Positions 12,103 to 24,606 of a stretch of 64,000 nucleotides of DNA are shown one piece after another. Positions within the stretch are counted from its first letter, which is position 1. Each line of letters opens with the position of its first letter. The notes under the pieces are model-generated. The model made no database searches and had not been told where the DNA came from. It saw only the letters and a program-made list of their open reading frames with translations. This stretch comes from Nothopassalora personata. Taxonomy: Eukaryota > Ascomycota > Dothideomycetes > Mycosphaerellales > Mycosphaerellaceae. The stretch is taken from positions 1,736,001 to 1,800,000 of the forward strand of contig CM066293.1 in NCBI GenBank assembly GCA_033816765.1, written 5' to 3'. The position numbers and the translations under genes are program-made.

Positions 12103-12276
12103 GTTGTAAATAGGTATTTGACGAGTACAAGCTTCTAGAGCAAAACGACAGGGTAGATTAGTAGCCCTTATAAATTGCTATAGGGTCTAAGACTATCTAG
12201 CTATAGAAACAGTGTAATATAGTGTATGTGTGCTAAGTCCTAACTAATATAGCTATTAGTTACCTAATTTATAATA
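12103..12276 (-). repeat. Probable solo or remnant LTR, Copia-like
   Basis: On the - strand a purine run AAAGGGGGAG is followed by TATTATAAATTAGG..., and the segment ends ...TTTACAACA. This looks like a polypurine tract followed by an LTR whose TG..CA ends became TA..CA by RIP. No second copy was found in the window, so the boundaries rest on termini alone. Confidence 0.4.
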
Positions 12277-13660
12277 CTCCCCCTTTAGACTAACTGCTAT
12301 AAAGGCAGTCTAATTAACTTAATATTACCTATATTGCTATATTAGTCTTAAACACCTTTGCTAGCTTTAGATACTAGATTAGCTATAAGTAAGCATATAC
12401 TAAGGATAGTGATCTTATTAGATCTATATATATAAGAGATCTTTATAGACCTACTTTTAGATACATTTAGGCCTTATCTTTCCGCTTTTAGAAGTAAATA
12501 GAAGGTTCTCTCGGCTTAAGAAGGCTCTTATAGCTAGGTAGCAACGTATAGACCTTATAGGTATACATAAAAGATACTAGTTCTTTACTAAGCAACTCTC
12601 TCTACTTTATACTACTTTATACCTCTCTTACCCCCTTTTAGACTACTATATATACTTATATATACTAATAACTACTATACGTATATTCTTAAAGCTTTTT
12701 AAGAAGCTTTAGTAAGGCATACTATATATATAATAGTATTTTAAGGGTGTTTACTAACTTATAAGTAGTATTATAGTAGATATTATTAAGTAGACTCCTA
12801 TAAACTAGTTTAGTAGCACTAGCAATGTCTTTAGTAGTAGAACTAGTTCTAGTAACGGTAACGATCCTAATAAGCGTCCTCCTAGTAATAGTAGAAAGGG
12901 TCTACCTATATCTAGTAGGCTCTCTAAGCGTAAGACTCTTATTAAGGCACTTAGGCTAGTTAAGTAGATTATCGAGAGTAAGCGCAAGATTACTAAGAGG
13001 AATATAACCTTATAGCTTACTATAGTATCTCTTAAGGTTACCTTCTATAAGAAGAAGCTTCTAACTACTAAAGGTAGTATTACTAACCTACTAAACTAGG
13101 GTTAGATTAACGCGGCTACCTAGGACTTTGATTATATAATAGTCGATCCTTAAGGTCGTATCTCTAATACTATAACTATAAACCTTAATAGTAGTTAGAA
13201 CTACCTTCCTACCTTATAGGCTTCCGCTATAGACTATCTTATTTAGCACTTCGGTAGCGTATATAACCGCTAAAAGGAGAGATCTAACCTTTTCTTTACT
13301 AGCTATTATACTATTCTAGGATAGTTTAAGGGCTACTATACTAACTACGCTCTTAATAATTACTACGATAAGTATAGCTTCTTCTCTCTATAGACCCTAT
13401 AGTAGGGTATTATTAGTCGTACTAGCTATCTAAGTATAGCTAGTCTATCTAGAACCTACTAGTAGCTAGGTATAGGTTATACTCGATCTACTAGTACTAC
13501 CTTCTAGGGTAGTATATAAGCTAGTCGCTCTCCTCCTATTATACGTAGTAGTCCTCTACGTAAGGGCTTCCTATCTCTAGTTCTATATTCTCCTAGTATA
13601 AGCACCTCTAGATATAGTCTTTAGATGCTACCTACCTAGCTTATCCCTAGCGATATAGAC
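12277..13660 (+). pseudogene. RIP-broken reading frame of unknown transposon
   Basis: From about 12800 to 13660 one + strand frame reads as a basic, Ser-rich protein if in-frame TAG codons are treated as mutated Gln/Trp codons. It is Lys/Arg-rich near 12880-13060 and Tyr/Ser-rich near 13200-13650. It ends just before a different LTR at 13661. I recognise no gag, pol or transposase motif. It may be a gag-like product of an element whose remainder is lost. The part 12277-12800 is very AT-rich with no clear frame. Confidence 0.3.
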
Positions 13661-13822
13661 TGTAAGGGGCGGGCCCCTGTTCCTTAGCATAGGCTACGCC
13701 TATACGTTCGGATTACTTTCCGACACCTTTTCTTCGGACAGCGTATAACTTCCCCTTTCTTCTATATCGAACTTATTACAAACCTTATAGAACTTTAGTA
13801 TATACGTCGTTTACCCGTAACA
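13661..13822 (+). repeat. Candidate 5' LTR of Gypsy D
   Basis: A CpG-rich segment starting TGTAAGGGGCGGGCCCC and ending CCCGTAACA sits directly before the gag-pol of element D, in the same orientation. TG..CA ends support an LTR. No 3' partner is present in the window, so the call rests on position and termini. Confidence 0.45.
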
Positions 13823-16340
13823 TTAAGTTCGATCCATTCGAATTAGCTAGGCACCTACTATTAAAGAGAGGGGATACGTAATAACGTCGCCGGGTAGCGA
13901 GAACCCTAGGACTAGTGCCCCGAATAAAAACTTCTAACTTATGCTTTAGTAACTATACTAGCGATAGGAAGAGATGTAAGCCGAGTTAATTGTAACGCGC
14001 GCCGCTTTAAAAGAATCGGAAGACGCTCGACGTTAGTTAATACCTACAGTCTCGCTACTAGCTTATAATAAGACGACTACTAGTAACCTAATAAGACAGT
14101 TACTATAGACGCTAAACACTGCCGCGCCCTCGTCGCGTACCGGAGAAGAACCGTCGGGTCCTAGAGGTTAGAACCTACCGTCCTAGGACGGTAAAGTAGA
14201 GACATTCCGCGATTACTTCTTAAGGTTAAAGAGCTCTTTTAGGGTACGATCCGCCCTAAAACCGACGCTCTCTAAGGAATTTTACTAGGATACGATTAAC
14301 GACACCTTACTAGCGAGAGAGCGTACTAGGATACGGCACTTCTAGGATAAGGGAGACGGCGAACTTAGGAAGGACCCCGTTGCTTTCTTTACGTAACTTA
14401 AGAAAGTCTTCGGTAATAGTAACGAGCGCGCTAAGGCTCTAGAGTAGCTTACTAAGATTAAATATACGAACGGTTAACCTTAGTACGACTACTAGATAAA
14501 ATTCGACGGACTCCTACTAAGCGCCGGCGGAGAGAACTAGAGCGACGACGCGAAGATTATTTACTTACGTAATACCTTCTCGAACCCCGTTCGGATGTAT
14601 ACGGCGGCTATACCGAAAAAGGAGGACTACTACGAGTTTACGGGGGAGGTCGAACGGATTATAACTAACCTCGAGGATACGGACTAGTTTAAAATAGCCT
14701 ATAAGAGGTAGAAGGATAATAATAAGGACTCTAGTACAACCGCTATAGTTACTACCCGTTCTTTTACGAGAGCGGCTAGTAACTAGGTTAATACCGATAG
14801 TAATACTATCATAGTACTAACCCGGATAAGCGGAGGCCGCTCTAGAAGTCGTAGAGATCGGAAGGAGGATAAAGGGAGGTTAGGAGTAAAATAGGTAGAC
14901 ACTATAGAGAGAGATCGTAGGCGCTATTATAGGCCGGGCACCGAGGCGATTATGCCGGACGTCCTTTCTCGAAGGCAGTAGGACACGCTTAGGTAGGACG
15001 ACAAGTTATTACGGTATCGTAGATTTCTTAAACCGGACATCGTAAAGAATTAGCCGAGCTCGAAGGTAGTAGACGCTAGCTCTACTATAAAGGTTTCGTT
15101 AGTACGAATCTTAGCTACGCAGTTCGAAGGGCTATCCGCTATAGAAGAGGCGGATTTACCGGGCGCACTATAGGGACCCTTCTAAGACTAAGAGATAAAC
15201 GACCTCTAGGAAAGAACTATCGAGAAGGACAGCACGTTCTAAGCGGTACACCGCGCGATTAAGGTAGGAGCGCGTTTACTCCCTAGCGAGGTAAAACTTA
15301 AGGTGTAAGTAGGTAACTATAGCATCGACCGTAACGGGTATCTTTACTACTGCGGTAGAATTTAGGTGCCTAGAGCTCCTAGTTCTACGGAGTCCGACTA
15401 TAAGAAGGCGGATACAGCGATTCTATAGAACGACACCCTTCGAACTAAGCTAATCTAATCCGTGTACGATTTACCGGTGTACGGCTACCCTAGCCGGGAC
15501 TCTATAGTATCGATACTAAGTCGTAACTTCTACTAGCCCCTATAGTCTAAGTACGTAAGGCAGTTTTTAAGGAACTATAACTACTACGGTAGGAATAAGG
15601 TGTAGAGAGAATAAAAACACGGCCTCCTATAACCCTTACCGGTCCCCGACCGATTCTTCTAGGAGATCTCGATAGATTTTATAACGGATATGCCCGAGTC
15701 GTAAGGGAACACTTGCCTCTAGGTAATTAAGGATCGACTAAGTAAGACCGTTGTTTTAGAAGCGATGCCTACTATAAAAGCCGAGGACTGCGCTAAAAAG
15801 TTCTTAGACTACTAGGTAAGATACTATAGCCTCCCTTAAGCTATTACGAGTAACCGGGGTACTAACTAGACGAGTACCTTCTAGAGGACCTTCTATCGTT
15901 TAACCGGTGTAAAATAGAGGCTTAGCTCCGCCTACTACCTATAAACTGACGGAGGCCCGGAACGATTGAACTAGGAAGTCTAGGCTTACCTTCGTAACTA
16001 TATTAACTATAAGTAGTCCGACTAGAAACGCTAGCTCCCTACGGCACAACTTACTCTAAACGCGTAGTATTACGCTAGGCTAGGAATAAGCCCCTTCTTC
16101 GCGGTATACGGATACGAGGCACTATTACCCGTTTAGTTATAACCGGATTTAGAGACCTCTTAGTTAGACGCCGCGTAACAGGCAACGCTATTCGTAGAAA
16201 GAATGTAAAAGATTACGGACCTATGTTAGGCGAGCATAGCGGAAGCCGCCTAAAAATAGGAGGACTACGCTAACCGGGGTAGGAAGCCCGCACTAATCTA
16301 TTGTATAGGCGATAAAGTTTAGCTAGATCTACGTAACTAT
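13823..16340 (+). mobile_element. Gypsy D, left part: gag and integrase core (RIP-broken)
   Basis: Gag-like sequence lies at about 14100-14750. The Gypsy integrase core reads at about 15640-16340 once TAG stops are ignored: ISIDFITDMPES, WVIKDRLSKTVV-like, GTNWTSTFW-like (from TAG), SSAYYLQTDG-like and an NARYYARLGISPFFAVYG-like GPF block. The segment 15000-15600 is short for a complete RT and RNase H, so D probably has an internal deletion or is a rearranged copy. The frame stops at 16340, where element C is inserted, and resumes at 48404. Confidence 0.75.
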
Positions 16341-16712
16341 TAATGTCTACTAACTACCCTATATAGGCCTATCCGAGTTATAGTAGTATAGAGCGGTACT
16401 TACGTAAGTAGGGGTATTTACCGGTCCCGGGACCGGGAAATTAGGTTACGTAACGAGTAGCGTAGTAGCTAGATAAAATAAGAGGATTAGTAGACCTAAA
16501 CCCCTATACTCTCTACTCGAGAGGTATAAATTGAATTGTTGCCCTTAATGCTACGCTTATAATACTTAGCTACGTAGTATATATCTTAATAGCTATACTA
16601 GGTCCTACTAGCTTACCTAAATGTCCAATTAAACCTAAATGAAATTAGGGCAAGTTAGACCTAAGGGACCCCCTCTAAACCTAAGGTTAATACAACCTAT
16701 TAGTCGTTAATA
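16341..16712 (-). repeat. Element C 3' LTR (372 bp)
   Basis: A direct repeat of 48028-48399 with the same length and scattered C/T and G/A differences. On the coding strand it is preceded by the polypurine tract GGGGGAGG (16716-16723) and begins TATTAACG, a RIP-altered TGTTAACG. It contains the palindrome core CCGGTCCCGGGACCGG at 16421-16436. Confidence 0.85.
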
Positions 16713-17151
16713 TATCCTCCCCCATTACGAACCTATCCTTAGGTTCTAAAGTAGTAAGCCCGGGTAACATAGGTAGCGTAGTTAGTCGCTATAAGCTAAG
16801 GTAGTCTTATAGTAGCATAGTAGCTCACCCTACCATTTAGCTTAACATATAAGATGTTAGGCAATCCTAGGGCCTACTAACGACAGTTTATAAAGGTCGA
16901 AAGGATTTCTTTAATAGAGACCGTAATAGTAACGTTAATAACCGCGACTCGCATCCGTCGTACTACACTAACGTATACTACGAAACTAGCGAGGGAATAG
17001 ATAGCTATGTTAGTATTAATCGAGCGGGCTAGATAGTTAATAACGTAAACGTCATTTATAAGATAAGTAAGCGTTAGTACTAGTAACCTAATAAATCTAA
17101 AGAGGAGTCTACCGCGTGACTAGAAAGTAAGTTAAAGGAAGATAAGTAACT
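16713..17151 (-). mobile_element. Element C 3' untranslated part
   Basis: A short piece of C between its 3' LTR and the Copia insertion. Its right end carries the Copia target duplication taact (17147-17151). It is continuous with 22768 onwards. No reading frame is recognised in it. Confidence 0.6.
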
Positions 17152-17398
17152 TGTTAAGATGTAGCATCTTAGGGGGAGCTAATAGTTAGGTTGTAATCTA
17201 ATAGCCTAAGGCATCTACGATAACTTGGCTTATCGGAAGACACCTTCTCTCCCCTTTAGCTTAGATAGACATCTAACACAATTAACACATTGGTTCCTAA
17301 TATATTGCTGCATGCCCTGTAGCTATTAGCTAGTTAAAGATTAATCTCTTACTCTACTCCGCTGCTAACTACGTATCCTATAAGGTCTTAACTTAACA
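17152..17398 (+). repeat. Copia 5' LTR (247 bp)
   Basis: Pairs with 22516-22762. It has TG..CA termini and is followed at once by a primer binding site. Confidence 0.9.
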
Positions 17399-17413
17399 GG
17401 TTATAAGCCCGGG
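17399..17413 (+). promoter_or_regulatory. Copia primer binding site, half initiator-tRNA-Met type
   Basis: The bases directly after the LTR are GGTTATAAGCCCGGG. This is the complement of the anticodon-arm region of initiator tRNA-Met (GGGCTCATAACC), with one TGA-to-TAA change expected from RIP. Copia elements are known to prime from an internal fragment of this tRNA. Confidence 0.65.
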
Positions 17414-20400
17414 TTTATGTAGGAGTAAGAGCAACCTATATTAGTACAGGTTACTTGTATTCCTTGCTATTATAGTAGAAAACATCTAGGAAGCAGAAGT
17501 CTACCCTATCTGTCCTATTAAGGAGCTTAGTTTAATACTAAGTAATAGGTAATCTAGAAAAGGACTCTATACGGCTTACTATAAGCCAATACCTTAGAGA
17601 CACTCTATAGGTAGAACTGCATCGAGATACTATTAAGAAGGACTTCAAGTAAGTCATTTGGAACTCTGCTAGGAGAGATAGACCTATGTCCTAGCTCCGA
17701 GACTACACCGCTCTTTCTTTACCCTACTAAGTAGGCCTTAGTATCTACACCTACGAACCTTACTATTCTACACTAAAAGCCTTAGCAGGACCTAAGCTAC
17801 GACTTTGAAGCATATACACCTTGTTTCATTACATTCAATTTATTATAGATTTACACTAAGAGAAAGGAGAAGAGAAGGGAACTAAAATCCTAATTCTTAG
17901 GAGAGACAACTAGAAGAGATAGTTCAACCTTTAGAGATATAAGATAGAGAGCTAGTCAGCATTCTTTGCAATTAATAACCTGTTAGAAGTGTTATTTAAC
18001 AACATTAAGGGCAAGAACCTAAAACTCTAGGAAGAGACTAAGATTAAAGAGATTCTTAATGCACTAACATAGATAAAACAAAATGCAGCTTGCTGCTTTA
18101 GTATCCTAAGTAGGATTATAGAAGAAGATAAATTTAAGCTTAAGGGCTCTTACGAATCTAGAAAAGCTACTAAGATATAGGTGTATCTCTAGAATAAGTA
18201 TAGCTAGGTGTTACTAACCTATGTACATAAGCTTATAAAACAGTTTATAAACTTTAAGATAAGTAAAGAATTCACTATTAGATCTGCATGGGCACACCTA
18301 GTGTCTCTTAGAAGGAGGATTGCTAATGTTGACCTAGAGGGCTAGTACTATAGGAAAGCTAATGTAAGAATAACCTAGCTTTTAAGCTTACTACTACCTA
18401 ACTACTATGTAGCTAGGGATACCATTATAGCTTAGCTAAAGATGGATCATGAAAGGACCTTAAAGATCCTTAAGGCTTAAGAGGCTAGATTAAATCCCTC
18501 TAAGGCTAAGTATAGTATAGCAGCCACCTAGGTTAGGCCCTTAGGTTAGGCAAGATTACTTTCCTACCTTCTCTATAAGGACTATCTTATTAAGGACTGC
18601 CCTAGTCTCTCTAAGGCAAAGAAGGTCCTTAGATCTCATTCCTAAGCACTATCCTCCTAGAATGCAATATATGTTAAGAAGAGAAGATCTCTACTACCAT
18701 CTTCAAGAAGAACACTAAGAGAGAAGTCCTCTATAGAGGAACTTAAGAAAATGGTGAAGAAACTTAGCTCTAACATACTATTACTCTAGAAGAACTAGGC
18801 CCAGTCTCCTTCCTCTAAAACAAGGAAGACTAGGAAAGGTTTCTCTACCTAAGAGCTACCTAACTTATGCAACTTATCCTAGAAGACAATGTCTAATAAT
18901 AATAAGTATAATAAAGTGGCTCACTTAACTATAGAAGTCTAAGGCAAGTTCCCCTTATTAGAGTAGTTACTTAATTCTTATACTTCATCCTATATAACTA
19001 ACTAGAACTGCCTCTTTAGATCTATAACTCCCTTAATAAAGAAGAAATGGATTAAAGTAGAAGGTAGGCATTTGTTAGCCACTCATATTAGGACTGTAGA
19101 GATAAGTGGGAGATCTAGTAGGAAAGTTGTCTTAGAAGATGTTCTACTTATACCTAAGCTAGGGGTGAACCTAGTTTCTTAGAACTAGTTTAGTAAGCAG
19201 TTTAGTGTCTAACCTCCTTCATTTTCTCTTATATCCCCCTCTAGCTAAACTGTTGTCTAGACAAGGCTTCTTAGGGGGGTTCTATTCATTAATAAGATTT
19301 CTCCTCTACTATAAGAAAGGGCACATTACTTATTATATGCACTACTAATAGAGAATGCCTTTGTAACTGCTAAATTAGAGACTAACCTAAAACAGTAGGA
19401 GCTTTAGCATAGAAGATTTGCACACTTTAGGAAGAACTTGCTCTAGAATCTTTATAAGGTAATAGACTTAAAAGAACCTATTCCTATTCCTAGGGATAGC
19501 TTCTACTAGTGTAGAGTGTGTTCAATAGTAAAGATAAAGAAGTACAAAGGCAAAGTTACTAAGAGAAGACCTAAAAGACTTGCCCTTGTATCTATTAACA
19601 TATATAGTCTACTACTAACATTAAGGCTAGGATTCAAATACTAGCTTAAGATTGTTAACAACTTCTCTAGAAAAAAGTAGACCTGTCCTCTTAAGAAAAG
19701 AGAAGATGCTCTAGTTACTCTCTAGAACTAGAAGATTAAGGCAGAGAGGAAATCATTAGTACAGTTGAAAGCAGTTAGGCTTAACAATACAAGGGAACTT
19801 ATTATATTAGTTAAGCAGTAGGAGAAGGATTTAGGAATTAGGCTAGAGTATACTAAGGCATACAACTCGCTCTAAAATAGACTAGTTAAAAGGTTAATAC
19901 AAACCTTAGAAGACTCTATAAGGGCAATACTTAAAGAGGCTAAGATGCTAATTGAATTCTAGCCTAAAGCACTAGAAGCCTAAACCTACATAAGGAACAA
20001 ACTACTAAATGGTCTAGACTATAATAGGTTTAAGGTTTCACTAGATAAAGCCTTTAATAGTATTAAGCTAACTATTAACTATTTGAAGGTTTAGGGATGT
20101 AAAGCTATTGTCTACATAGACACAAGATCCTAACCTCAATAGGTAAGAAGTGATAAACTAATAAATAGAGGCAAAGAAGTAGTGTTTATTAGATACGTTA
20201 AAAACACAGCTAAGGCCTAGCTCTTTTAGGAACTAGACATAAAAGCTATGAAATAACACATATATATAGACTTCTTTAAGGACCAACCTAGAGGTAATAT
20301 AGATCTTAATGTTATAAAATTGAATCTATTAAGCAATGCACTAGCTAGGAGACCCTTAGGGAGGCTAAGGAAGGACATATCCTTAGAGCAACCTGTTCAC

Positions 20401-22515
20401 CATTCAATCATTCAGTAGAGTAGCCTAGTAATAGCCTAGCTAAGAAAGCTGTTTATGCAACTTCCCTAGCCTCTAAAGAATATAGGGGAATTTTAGAAAA
20501 TCGATAAGCTAATTAAGATAAGCTTACTAGATCTCTAGGAAAAGAATGTCACTAGGACACAAGTAACTACTCTTAGATTATCCCTTAGTAAGAGGAGGGC
20601 TAACCATAATATTAAGGGCTATAAATAGAAACAGAAAGCCCTAAGATCTATAGTCCCTATACCTAAACTAGCTACTAAAGTAGGAGAAGTAATAGACCTC
20701 TTAGAGAACCTTGCTGCTTACTACTAAGCTTTCTTTACAGCTATATAATTAGTAGATGATTCAGTACTATAGGATAGTGAATTCCTAGAAGAAGTTAAGG
20801 ACATAGCCTTTGTAGCAACTGTAGAAGTCATTACATACAAGTAAGAGATCCTAATTCTAAAGTCCTATAAGGATGCTGTAAATAACAAGAAATGGGGACA
20901 CCTTTAGAAGGAAGCAATCTAGAAGGAGCTAGATGCTCTATAGAGTAATAACACCTAGGAGAATGCTATTCTACTAAAAGGAGCAAACTTAGTTACGTTA
21001 AGATAGGTCTTTAATGTTAAAAGAAGCATTAGTAGAGCTATTAAAAAGTTCAAGGCTAGGCTAGTTATAAGGGGCTTTTTATAGAAGTTTAGTATTAACT
21101 TTATAGAGACATTTACGCCTATAGTTAGATAGGACACCCTTAGGGTATTTATAGCTATTGTGTGTAAGAAGGATCTCTATCTTTACTAAGTGGATGTAAA
21201 CAATACGTTTATAGAAAGCACCCTTCATAAAGACATCTTTATGTTACTACTACTAGGAGTTAAGCTTCTACTAAACATAGTGTTTAAGATCCTTAAAAGC
21301 TTATATAGACTTAAGTAAGTAGCTAGAGATTGGAATTAACTCTATATGTTAAAGCTTAGAGAGATTGGATTCACATAGTTAGAGGTAGATCTATGCCTAC
21401 TCATTTACAAGGAAAAAGAGATTATAATTCTTACATATATAGATAACATTCCAATTGCTACACTAAAGTTAATAGATGTTCTCTAGTTTAAAAGAGAACT
21501 TGGTAAAGTCTTTAAGATTAAAGATCTTAGTAAACCTAAAAAGATCCTTTGTATAAGAGTTATAAGGGACAGGAGGAGAGGAATCCTAAAACTTAACTAG
21601 GGACACTTTGTTAGGGACAACCTTACTAAGATAGGGATAAACTATAAGAAGGCAGCACCTATACACTTACCTATAGACAGCTATAAGGCTCTTAAACCTT
21701 TAAGCTACATAGATAAGAGGTGTAATAAGGTAGAGTACTAAAGTATTAATAGTATATAGATGTAGCTAGCAACAATTACAAGGCTAGACATTGCTTTTGC
21801 CCTAGGAAGGATAAGCTTATTTATAAGTAACCTATCCGCCTACTACATAAAGGCTTTGAAGAAGATTACAAGATATCTAAGGTTATATCCTAATCTTAGC
21901 CTTGTCTCCTCTAGGCATAGAGAAGGATGCCTAGTTAGATACTATAACTCTAATTATGCAATAGATAAAGTAGACAGAGTCTCTATCCTTAGGTATGTCT
22001 TCTTCCTCTATAGGGTACTAGTCTCCTAGATAAGCAAGAAGCAAAAGTCTGTAGCAACATCTATAATAGAAGCTAAATACATAGCTATGAATATATATAC
22101 AAAGCAATCCTAATTCCTAGCTTTACTACTAAGGGAGATAGACTGTCTAGAGTTAGTAGGAGACTGTTCCTATTAACTAAAGATTACTAGAAACTAGGAG
22201 ACTGTATTAAGCTTAAGACTAGTCCAATTAAGAGGTAACAACTAAGCTGCCCTTACCCTAGTAAGGGATGTATATGATTATAACAAGTTAAAGCACATTA
22301 ACATTGCCTATAATGCTGTTAGGAAACTTTAGTAGAGAAGGCTTATTACTATTAAGTACACCCTAACATCTAAGATAGTTGTAGATAGGTTTATAAAGCT
22401 AAAGACTAGTTCACACTTCTAGAGGTTTGTAAGCTAGCTCAACCTATTATAGAGGTCTAAATACTACTAATAGGAGAAGAGTAGACTGTGACCTCCTATG
22501 TGAGATAAGTAGGAG

Positions 22516-22762
22516 TGTTAAGATATAGCATCTTAGGGGGAGCTAATAGTTAGGTTGTAATCTAATAGCCTAAGGTATCTACGATAACTTAGCTTATCGG
22601 AAGACACCTTCTCTCCCCTTTAGCTTAGATAGACATCTAACATAATTAACACATTGGTTCCTAATATATTGCTGTATGCCCTATGGCTATTAGCTAGTTG
22701 AAGATTAATCTCTTACTCTACTCCGCTACTAACTACGTATCCTGTAAGGTCTTAACTTAACA
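22516..22762 (+). repeat. Copia 3' LTR (247 bp)
   Basis: Same length as the 5' LTR, with a few transition differences from it. The target duplication taact follows at 22763-22767. Confidence 0.9.
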
Positions 22763-22815
22763 TAACTATAAGAAACAAGTAAGATCTAAGGACTAGAAGC
22801 ACCTATACCCGAAGC

Positions 22816-23009
22816 ATTAGAACTAGAATTAGAACTAGAATTAGAACTAGAATTAGAACTAGAATTAGAACTAGAATTAGAACTAGAATTAGAACTAGAA
22901 TTAGAACTAGAATTAGAACTAGAATTAGAACTAGAATTAGAACTAGAATTAGAACTAGAATTAGAACTAGAATTAGAACTAGAATTAGAACTAGAATTAG
23001 AACTAGAAT
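22816..23009. repeat. 12-bp minisatellite, about 16 copies
   Basis: Perfect tandem copies of ATTAGAACTAGA over 194 bp. On element C's coding strand, in the ORF3 frame, each unit reads Ser-Ser-Ser-Asn. Each unit probably derives from two TCTGGT (Ser-Gly) hexamers altered differently by RIP. Confidence 0.95.
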
Positions 23010-24593
23010 CCTATAGGCTATAGCTATAGCCGGAAATTAACTAGAAACTAGGAGCCTATAAACCCGCACTAACTACTTAGTTCTACTTATTCTTACACAA
23101 CTCCTTTGTCTAGACCTACTCGTTGTCGTAGCTAACACTAGTCTCACTAGACGCGTCCCTAAGTAGCTAGCTAGTAAAGTTCCTATAGTAGTTACGGAAG
23201 AAGCTCTTATTACGCCCTTCGCTTATAAAGCACATCTACTCGAGAGTAGTAACTAAGCTAAGCTACTTATCTATTAATTTTATAGCTCGGACGCGCTAAT
23301 TATGCATCTTCTTATAGAAGAGCTCCGAGTCTAGGCGGACCGTAGCATTAAGCTACCTTCTAGTATTAAGGATAACTTCGTTATCGTTCTAAGACTTTAA
23401 ACCCGCTAGGGCATCGGACAGAGGGCTAATGCTACTAAGGTGTACGGCCGTAGGAAAAGGATAGCCGGGTACTAGGCGTCGATACTTAAACCCCGTAGCG
23501 CTCTCACTTAGCGTCTTAAAGTTACGATAGAGGTCTATTACCTAGTGCATGCTCTAGCTTCTCTAGAGTTTAAGATAGTTATCGTCGCGGATCTCGATAA
23601 AGTAAGGGTTAATCTAACGTAGCGTCTTCTTATATACGGCCTACCTTATTAGAACGCCTATAGTAGTTACCCGCATTTACCTAGCGCTTAGGTCCTCTCT
23701 AAACTAGCTAATGCTGTTCTTACTTAGGTAATTCTAGACCCTAACCGAGAAGAAACGCTTAAATCGGCTGTCTTCTATGCAGTCGTTAATCCGGCACTAC
23801 TAGATAAACTCTCTAGCATTCCCTTACTTATAAAAACCGTGTAAAAACTCCGGCCTACTAGTGCCCTCTAAGTTAAGAGAGTATAGCATGTTAAGCCGGT
23901 TACTAGTCTAGTAGTTTTCAATTTCGAGGTTTAAGTCGACCCTAGTATGCTATACTATAGTGTTCGCGTTACCCCCCTAATAAGCCCTATTAAAGCTAAA
24001 AATCGTAGGCCTAGGGAAGGAGATAAACCGAGTATAGTATTAAGGGTGTAGAGCTACTTATAAGAGCTATAGCCCGGGGTCTTATCGCATAATCTATTAG
24101 CTTAGAGAATACTATATGTTCTAGTAGACGCCGCCGTTACTAACCTTATTTAATTCTCGTAGGTACTATTGGTGTACGTCGAATTCTCGACTTATTATCT
24201 CTCTAACTGTTTTAACCCGCGGCGCTAGTTTAGCGTTATTATACTAGTATAGCATGTTACTATTAATGTAGGTACCGGTACTATTAAGATCGGCTTAGTT
24301 AGCTTTATTAATACTAAATTTGTCGAGGATCTAGTTATAGTTAGTATACGTAACGATACTACTCGTAGTACCGACTTTACCTCGAATACGGAGGCAGCTA
24401 AGCGGGTTAATAGTCTTCTAACTACGCTTATTAGGGCGAAACTACGACCTATTCTTCACCTTAATAGCTAAAAAAACTCTTACCTTTAAAGAGCTAGTCT
24501 TAGACCTTAAGCGCGCGCTTACATAGGGTATTAGCGGTAATACCGGGATTCGTAATAAAGTAGAGGGCCTTATAGTAGAAATCTCAAATATAC

Positions 24594-24606
24594 TAATCGC
24601 ACATTA
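24594..24606. repeat. 13-bp target duplication, left copy
   Basis: TAATCGCACATTA here is repeated exactly at 25368-25380, on the two sides of the 761-bp insertion. Confidence 0.8.

Larger units (their letters stand above)
17152..22762 (+). mobile_element. Complete Copia retrotransposon (RIP-broken)
   Basis: 5,611 bp with identical-length 247-bp LTRs (17152-17398 and 22516-22762) that start TGTTAAG and end TTAACA. It is flanked by a perfect 5-bp target duplication taact (17147-17151 and 22763-22767). The Ty1/Copia gene order is visible through TAG stops: gag (about 17850-18700), protease and gag-pre-integrase (19000-19560, HRRFAHF-like), integrase (19560-20300), RT (20950-21600, with ARLVIRGF, FTPIVR, LYRLKQVARDW-like and YIDN at the usual YVDD site) and RNase H ending in a KHINIAYN-like block. 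More CpA survives here than in Gypsy A or C, so it was hit less, inserted later, or both. Confidence 0.92.
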
